This document shows, piece after piece, positions 12,301-21,300 of a stretch of DNA of 64,000 bases; position 1 is the first letter of the stretch, and each line of letters starts with the position of its first letter. The stretch is from Amphibalanus amphitrite (taxonomy: Eukaryota; Arthropoda; Thecostraca; Balanomorpha; Balanidae). Below the pieces are notes generated by a model, which worked only from the letters and a program-made list of their open reading frames with translations, made no database searches and was not told where the DNA came from. The translations under genes were made by a program, and so were the position numbers. The DNA lies in contig NW_024881502.1 in assembly GCF_019059575.1 (NCBI RefSeq), forward strand, positions 1-64,000, in the 5' to 3' direction.

Positions 12301-15300
12301 GATCGTCTCGGACCTGGACATGATGTATCTGGAGTCGGTGCTACAGGAGGAGCTGGCGCTCTGCCTCATGATGCGCTCCTCCCGCACAGAGGTCAGTACA
12401 TGCTTGGTTTGGGGACCGCTCTCCTTTATGAGACGCCGATCGTGCCCTCTCGATATTTTGGACCCTTCAGCTATGCCGGTACTTATATGCCGGAATTTAT
12501 CGTTCGCTCTTTTGCATACTTGGCGGCAAAGGAACTCACACTGAGTCGTCCTACTTCAGTGCGTCAGCAGTCGGGTGTACGCTGTACGGCGTACATACGC
12601 GTCCCCGTGGGTGCCTCGCCCGGTGTGCGCCATACACGTCCCCGTGTGTTGTGCGCTGTACACGTCCCCGTGGGTGCCCTCACCTGATGTGCGCTGTACA
12701 CGTCCCCATGTGTGCTCCCGCGCAGGTGCCGGACGTGGCCAACCTGATGAAGTCGACCGACGACATCATCGAGCGGCTCGTCTGCCCGCCGCCGCCCTCT
12801 GAGAACACCGTGCGAGACGACGACATCGACAACATGATCGTGCCCAGCGTCAAATCCTGGGGTGAGTCGCCGCAACACGCTACCTGCTGAGTGGCCCGGC
12901 GGTGCCCGATCAGGACACGGGGACATCGGACTGAACGGGTGGGCGCGTTAAACTAGAGGCATATGGATTTATAGGATTCAGAGTAATTCGTGATAATTCT
13001 CTGTCTGAGACTGTAAAGTCATATTTAAACCCAGGTATGTTAATGATAAGAAGTTGGCGAGACCGGGCGTCCTAAAAGCACGCGACTTAAAGAACACGTA
13101 GCAGCCATAAAGCATGGGAGGTCAGACACATCCCCTTTAGCTGAACACTGGCTCCAGTGTCGCCAACCATTTGACCCAGGTCAGGCCAGCACGCTGGTGG
13201 TCGAGCCAACATGGTCCCGCGTGTCGTAAGGGAGGCCATCGAGATTCGATTATGCAACCCATCACTGAATCAGGGTGTCGGAAAGTTCTCGCTTAGCCCC
13301 ATATGGGATAGTGTTTTGAAAAAGTAGACCTACTGGAGTACGAACTGTCTGTAAGTTGTGTCACGTGTTTTAGCATCGATCATTTTGAGAATTTCGTTGA
13401 TGGCGGGGATGGCGGTATAGCATGATTATTGCTTGTTTTTTTTTTTTAATCGCATTGCCCCTTTGAAGACCTATCAATAAAGGTCGCAGTACAGGAAAAA
13501 GGCTTCTTTACACCCAGAGTCAGTCCGCTAAACGAATTCTTATCAATTCTCTGTCTGTAAAAGGACTGACGTATGCATCTGGGAAATAATGAAATGCATT
13601 TTTTTTTTGGCATTCTGCTCTACAATCCTATGCATCACCATCTTCAGGTATTTTGGAGAAGGTGATGAGTACGATTTCGATTTTTAAATGCGTTTCCATT
13701 TCTATTTGTTACCCGGTTTATATCTTTCCTCGATTGTCACAATTTGACGTAATCTAACAGCGGGTGTCGGTGTTTGTCAGGTCGTCAGCGGTCGGCCGAC
13801 ATCGAGGGTTGTCCGCCGCCGCCCTCAGACACGTCCGACCGCTCCAATGTCTCCTCCGTCGAGATCGAAAACCTGCTCAAGGTGGGTCACGGGCCGTGGG
13901 CAGCAGAGGTCAGAGCGAGGACAGAGTCTGCGAGCAGAGGTCACCGAGAGGATAGAGTCTGGCAGTAGTCACCGCGAGGATAGGGCCTGTGAGCAGAGAT
14001 CAGGGCATGGGACCAGATCAGAGGCCATGTTAGAGTTTACCGCTGTCTGTTCTCAGAGTGTCACGCTGTCGTTTGTCCTCTCTGGTGACTGGTATCTGTT
14101 CTCACTTCTCAGAATGCCACGCTGGTGAAGGGCTACTGTCGTTAGTTCTCTCAGTGCCACGCTGGTGACTGCTGTCTGTTTTCAGAGCGCCACGCTGGTG
14201 ACGGGCTACTGTCATTTGTTCTCAGAGCGCCACGCTGGTGACGGGCTACTGCCGCTCGCCGGCCGAGTCGGCGCGCGGCCCCTCTCCCACGTCTAGTGTG
14301 GCCTCCAGTCAGAGTCAGACGGCCACGCCCAACCGACACCTGAGCGACGCCGACAAACTGCGCAAGGTTCTCACCGAGCTCATCGACACGGAGCGCACAT
14401 ACGTCAAGGTAAGTACCCGCGGCTGGGCGTGACGTGACGGAGACAGGTGGTCGGGCAAACAAAACTGGAAACATTGTACTGTGGTGCTACTTGGCACTCG
14501 GGTTAGGCGACCACCAGCTGCATTTCTAGGTGCCTGGTCATTGAGTGTTGGCACTGTGACGAGCCCAGCGCTGACTGCCCGTTCTGCCCTCCTGTTCCAG
14601 CACCTGAACTCGCTGATAGACAACTACCTGGAGCCGCTGCGGCGCGAGTCGTTCATCACCCCGGCCGAGATTAACGCCCTGTTCGGCAACATTCCGGAGA
14701 TCGTCGAGTTCCAGCGCGACTTTCTGCAGAGCCTGGAGGAGGCCGTCGAAATGGAGCCCAGCCTCGGCCGGCTCGAGACGCCAACCCAGTTTAAGGTCGG
14801 AATCTCCAATCCCTTCCCGTACACACACTCACATACCCCTTCCTTATTCAATGACGGTCTAATGGCATGATGAGAAAGGATGTACTGTATCAGTTTTTTA
14901 TTGAAATTGGCGTCGATAAACACAAATGTCGAACCCATCCTGCCCTCATCAAGTTGTAACTTTTAATTGCAAACTACAGGTGTTTTACATCATTGACTGC
15001 TACGCATTTTGGTTATGTCACGTCTTTCGGGATACGCTTTTCTATTTCATGACTTGTTATTGGAGTACAAATTGGATTTGCAAAACACGTAATCCCTGCT
15101 TCTTCTGACCACAGCTCTCTTTTTTTCAGAACGTATTATTCTCCATAGGAAACGCCTTTTTATATCACACAAATAGTTTCAAGCTGTATAGTTCCTTCTG
15201 TGCCAGTCACTCGAGAGCTCAAAAGGTTCTTCATCCAAGTGAGTATTCCTCGGTACTGTTTGCGCATATTGCCGTAAGTGCGAACGAATTTCCATTACGC

Positions 15301-18300
15301 AAATTGCACTCAATAATCTCGGTCAACAACTTAATTTATGATGGTCATTATATTCGTGTCATGACCATTGACCAATAAACACTTATTTCGGAAATAAACT
15401 TCACAGATATATTCATTTGATCATCAATCGACATCATAATCAAAGGACAGGTACTTATCCTTGTTTTGTATTAAAGCTCAGTGTCTGCCTCAGTTGGCTG
15501 CCAGCTCCGTCGCCCGGTGGTCGCTCCCGCCGGGCTGTGTCTGTCGGTGTATTCCGCCCCCGTCTGACGCCGCCGGCCCGCCGCCACCCCGGCAGGCGAG
15601 GGGAACCAGCAGCTGCAGCAGTTCCTGCAGCGCCAGAACCCGCGCCAGCAGCACTCCTCCACGCTGGAGAGCTACCTCATCAAGCCGATCCAGCGCATCC
15701 TCAAGTACCCCCTGCTGCTGCAGCAGCTGCGGAACCTGGCGGACCGACAGTCGGGCGAGCACCACCACCTGGAGGGTGCGTACCGGGCCGGTCCCCGGTC
15801 CGGTCCCGGGTCTCGGTACCTGCCCCCGCCAGTCTCGGCCGGGGTGGGAGCTAACGTCTCAACCCGTGTGCTCATTCAACGACGCAGCTTATTTGGCCTG
15901 CGTATGCACTTCTTCTGTGTGCAATGCTTCTGCCAGTTTTTCACGTGTCCTTTTGTGTCCGTCTTCTCGTCTGTCTCTCAGCTGTGTCCGAGGTGATTTT
16001 CCAGTCAATTATCGATAAAATCCACGTCTCTATAGTCTCAGTCGTTACCATTGTGTTGTTCTGTGTTCCGCAGAGGCGCTCAAAGGCATGGAGAAGGTGG
16101 CCGAGCACATTAACGAGATGCAGCGTATCCACGAGGAGTATGGAGCCATCTTCGACCACCTGTTCCGGCAGCACCAAAAGTCCACCAAAATGGTGCTGCC
16201 AGTCGCCTCGGTCAGTACAGTGGTGCCGTCCGATCAGTCGCTCTTATATTCAGGCTTCGTGGATCGGGCGGGGTTGATCTGACTGTCGATTGTATGTAGT
16301 GCTCGTTTGAAGCGCGACTTATGTGATACTTTTGATTACTTGCCTTATTTTTAGTTTCATGGTCGGATTAAATATTCAAATAATATTGTTTTACCCATTG
16401 ACGGAGGTAGCGTGTCCTCCCAGCCGTAAAGAGGTGGCTGCCGTCGCCGTCTGACGTCCCCTCCCCCCCCCCCCCTGTTCGCCGGCCGGTGGATCTGACG
16501 TCCCCTGTCCGCCAGCCGGTGGATCTGAAGGCTCCCCTCTGTCCACCAGCCGGTGGATCTGACGCCCCCCCCCTCTGTCCGGCAGCCGGTGGATCTGACG
16601 TCCCCCCCCCTCTGTCCGGCAGCCGGGGATCTGACGTCCCCTGTCCCCCAGCCGTTGGATCTGACGTCCCCCCTCTCTGTCCACCAGCCTGTGGACCTCT
16701 CGCCGGGCGACCTGCTCTACTATGGCGGCGTCGAGTGGCTCAACATCGCCGACTTCCTAGGAAAGATCAAAAAGGGCCTCGAACTGCACGCCATGTGCTT
16801 CGTCTTCAAGACGGCCGTTGTTTTCTTGTGCAAGGAGCGGCTCCGTCAGAAGAAGAAGCTCATGGTGAGAACCTCTAACTCTGACAGTGAATTTGATTTA
16901 TTGGTTTCATGTAGTGCGATGTGTTTTCAGTCATCTGTCTGCGTTTCGAACTGCGCCCAGCTGCTGCGATTATCACAGCGGCCGGTTCTGACTGTGGCCG
17001 TGCGCCGTTCCGGCAGAGCGCGCCCAGTAAGGGTAACCCGGCCGAGGTGGAGATCATCCGATACCAGGTGCTCATCCCGGTCACCGAGGTGCAGGTACGC
17101 GCCTCATCGTGCCGCGACGTCGAGAACCACTACCTCTGGGAGCTGATCCACCTCAAGTCGCAGATTCACCGGCGCAACGAGAAGGTCTACCACCTCTCCA
17201 ACAGGTACGGGCCGCGCGCCGGGCGGGGAGGGCGGACACTTCAGAGGACCGCGCCGCCCGCGCCCTGTGCGGGGCGGGCGGGCAGTGCGAGCCACACACC
17301 ACGAGCGACATGACATAGGGAAATTAACCACTGATATAGCAAGACGTCCTTGAAGTTATTCAAAGAATATTAGTTTAACGTAATTATGATAATGTGCCCA
17401 TATTTTTTCGGGTAATTGCTTTTATTTTACTGTTTGCATACAAAAGCAGAAACATTGCAGTTTCCTTACTAACACTTCATGACTAATTTGTTTATTTTTT
17501 AGCACAAGTGACTTCCGGAACGCCTTTCTGAAGACGATCCGGCAGATAATTCGGGAGAGCGTGCGTAACATGAGCATCCCGGTGACTAAGGCGTCCAACT
17601 CGACCTACAAGACGGGCACTCTGCAGCCGTCGCGCACACTCAGCATGCGGAAAAAGATGCAGAGCAAGGGCCAACGCTACTCGGCCGGCATGTGTGAGTG
17701 ACCCTGTCCCCGGTCAGAGATCTGACTGCTCAGACTGTATGGCCCGGTTCTGGTTAGATATCTGACTGCTCAGACTGTATGGCCCGCTCCCTAGTCAGAG
17801 ATGTGACTGCTCTGACCCTGTATGGCCCGGTCCCTGGTCAGAGATCTGACCCTGTATGGCCCGCTCCCTGGTCAGAGATCTGACCCTGTATGGCCCGCTC
17901 CCTGGTCAGAGATCTGACCCTGTATGGCCCGGTCCCTGGTCAGAGATCTGACCCTGTATGGCCCGCTCCCTGGTCAGAGATCTGACCCTGTATGGCCCGG
18001 CCCCTGGTCAGAGATCTGACCCTGTATGGCCCGCTCCCTGGTCAGAGATCTGACCCTGTATGGCCCGGCCCCTGGTCAGAGATCTGACCCTGTATGGCCC
18101 GCTCCCTGGTCAGAGATCTGACCCTGTATGGCCCGCTCCCTGGTCAGAGATCTGACCCTGTATGGCCCGGTCCCTGGTCAGAGATCGGACCCTGTATGGC
18201 CCGGTCCCTGGTCAGAGATCTGACCCTGTATGGCCCGGCCCCTGGTCAGAGATGTGACCGCGCAGACTTTATGGCCCGGTCCCTGGCCAGAGATCTGCCT

Positions 18301-21300
18301 GCTCAGACTATAATTTTAAAGCATGGTTAACTTACTGGTAATTTCTTTGAATTTATTTCCCTATGATTAAGTTGGCGATGGTTTTTTAACATCTAATGAT
18401 AATACAGGGAGTATGATTCACCGCTGCCAATATGGCAATATCGACGTCGCTGAATCACGCTATCTTCATCCCAGCTGAATGAATCCGCTGCAATCACGTG
18501 TGTGACGCTGCCGGCCTGAAGAGCTGTGGTCGTCCCCCCTCCCCCGTCCCTATGGCGGCTCACGGCCGTGTGTATGCCCCTGTGACGGCTCACGGCCGTG
18601 TGTATGCCCCTGTGACGGCTCACGGTCGTGTGTATGTCCCTGTGACGGCTCACGGTCGTGTGTATGCCCCTGTGACGGCTCACGGTCGTGTGTATGTCCC
18701 TATGGCGGCTCACGGCCGTGTGTATGCCCCTGTGACGGCTCACGGTCGTGTGTATGTCCCTATGACGGCTCACGGTCGTGTGTTTGTCCCTGTGACGGCT
18801 CACGGTCGTGTGTATGCCCCTGTGGTGGCTCACGGTCGTGTGTATGTCCCTATGACGGCTCACGGTCGTGTGTATGTCCCTTTGGCGGCTCACGGCCGTG
18901 TGTATGCCCCTGTGACGGCTCACGGTCGTGTGTATGTCCCTATGACGGCTCACGGTCGTGTGTTTGTCCCTGTGACGGCTCACGGTCGTGTGTATGCCCC
19001 TGTGGCGGCTCACGGTCGTGTGTATGTCCCTATGACGGCTCACGGTCGTGTGTTTGTCCCTGTGACGGCTCACGGTCGTGTGTATGTCCCTGTGGCGGCT
19101 CACGGCCGTGTGTATGTCCCTGTGGCGGCTCACGGTCGTGTGTTTGTCCCTGTGACGGCTCACGGTCGTGTGTATGCCCCTGTGGCGGCTCACGGTCGTG
19201 TGTATGTCCCTATGACGGCTCACGGTCGTGTGTTTGTCCCTGTGACGGCTCACGGTCGTGTGTATGTCCCTGTGGCGGCTCACGGCCGTGTGTATGTCCC
19301 TGTGGCGGCTCACGGTCGTGTTTTTGTCCCTGTGGAGGCTCACGGTCGCCCCTTCCCCGGTCCTGTGGCGGCTCACGGTCGTGTGTATGTCCCTGTGACG
19401 GCTCACGGTCGCCCCTTCCCCGGTCCTGTGACGGTTCACGGTCGTGTGTATGCCCCTGTGACGGCTGTGACGGCTCACGGTCGTGTGTATGTCGGCTGTG
19501 ACGGCTCACGGCCGTGTGTATGCCCCTGTGGCGGCTCACGGTCGTGTGTATGCCCCTGTGACGGCTCACGGTCGTGTATTTGCCCCTGTGACGGCTCACG
19601 GTCGTGTGTATGTCCCTGTGACGGCTCACGGCCGTGTGTATGTCCCTGTGACGGCTCACGGCCGTGTGTTTGTCCCTGTGACGGCTCACGGTCGTGTGTA
19701 TGTCCCTGTGACGGCTCACGGTCGTGTGTATGCCCCTGTGACGGCTCACGGTCGTATACCCCTGTGACGGCTCACGGTCGTGTGTATACCCCTGTGACGG
19801 CTCACGGCCGTGTGTATGCCCCTGTGACGGCTCACGGTCGTATACCCCTGTGACGGCTCACGGTCGTGTGTATACCCCTGTGACGGCTCACGGCCGTGTG
19901 TATACCCCTGTGACGGCTCACGGTCGTATGTCCCTGTAACGGCTCACGGTCGCCCCTTCCCCGGTCCTGTGACGGCTCACGGTCGTGTGTATGCCGGCTG
20001 TGACGGCTCACGGTCGCTCCGCCCGTTCTGCAGCGGCCACCATCGACTACGACAACCTGGACGGCTACCACGAGGCGGTGTCGGGCAGCGAGACGAACCT
20101 GCGCCGGCGCAGCCGTACAATGGACGCCTCGTCCGGCCACCCAGGTCCGCGGCCCGGCCTCAGACCAGGTCACACGCCGCCCAGCGGTCGACAAACGGCG
20201 CGCGCCTATAGTCGTGTTCCATTTCCCTGACAGCTTCATGTCCCGAGCTGTTGGAGCAAGACGATGCTTTTTCGTTTCATAGTCAGAAATTCAGTAAAAC
20301 ACGTTCTTGCGATATCTTTATCACCATATCCTTGGCAACGCAAGCAGCATGCCTGGACTGACTCGGTGTGTTGTGACGATCCGCCGCGGCCCCAGTCCGT
20401 ATATGTGCCCCCCTCCCCGCCCATGCTCCCGCAGGCCGGGCGTTCCGCCCCAGGCTGTGTCGCTGTGACCCCCCCCCCCCCCGCCCCGCCGCTCCGGCAG
20501 GCCGGCCGGGCGCCCCAGGCCGCGCTGTGACCCCCCTCCCACGCCGCTCCGGCAGGCCGCGCTGTGACCCCCCCCCCCGCCGCTCCGGCAGGCCGCGCTG
20601 TGACCCCCCCCCCCCTCCCCCGCTCCGGCAGGCCGCGCTGTGACCCCCCCCTCCCCCCGCCGCCGCTCCGGCAGGCCGGCCGGGCGCCTGTAACCCAGGC
20701 CGCGCTGTGACCCCCTCCCCCGCCACTCCGGCAGGCCGTGCTGTGACCCCTCCCCTCGCTCCGGCAGACCGCCTGTGACCCAGGCCGCGCTGTGACCCCC
20801 CTCCCCCCGCTCCGGCAGGCCGCGCTGTGACCCCCCGCCCCACCCCTGCAGGCCGGCCGGGCGCGCTGGGCGATGACGGCTCGGACGTGCGGGACGACAC
20901 GTCTCGCTCGGACGTCGAGGAGGAGGAGGAGGCGCTGACGCGCCGCTGCGGCCAGCTGGGCCGCATCCCCAACCACCTCAGCCTGAGCACGTCCAGCACA
21001 CTGTCGGCCGGCAGCACGGGCAGCCAGGCGCGCCTCATCCAGGCCAGCAACGCGCCCGAACACTACCAGCCGCCGCACGCCCGCGCAGCAGGTACCACAC
21101 TGACAGCAGCTCGTATAAGACCTTTTTCACAAAGCTACCTCCAATGTTTGAATTGAAGGATTGACCGAGGCAGAGCTGGAGCCCACGCTATGTGTGCAGA
21201 GCTTGTTGCGCAGACCCTGGCCCCTACCGTCCGATCGGGCAATTCCGGGTAACGGGAGAATTTATGTACTGGAGTGTGTAATAAATGTCCATAAAAGCCA

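Noticed and set aside
18393-19853. Frames of 451 (+) and 361 (-) codons
   Set aside because: A 30-bp tandem repeat without stops gives open frames on both strands; it lies wholly within a sif intron.
20236-21078. 280- and 255-codon minus-strand frames
   Set aside because: Antisense to exon 23 and its acceptor array; Gly/Arg-rich repeats only.
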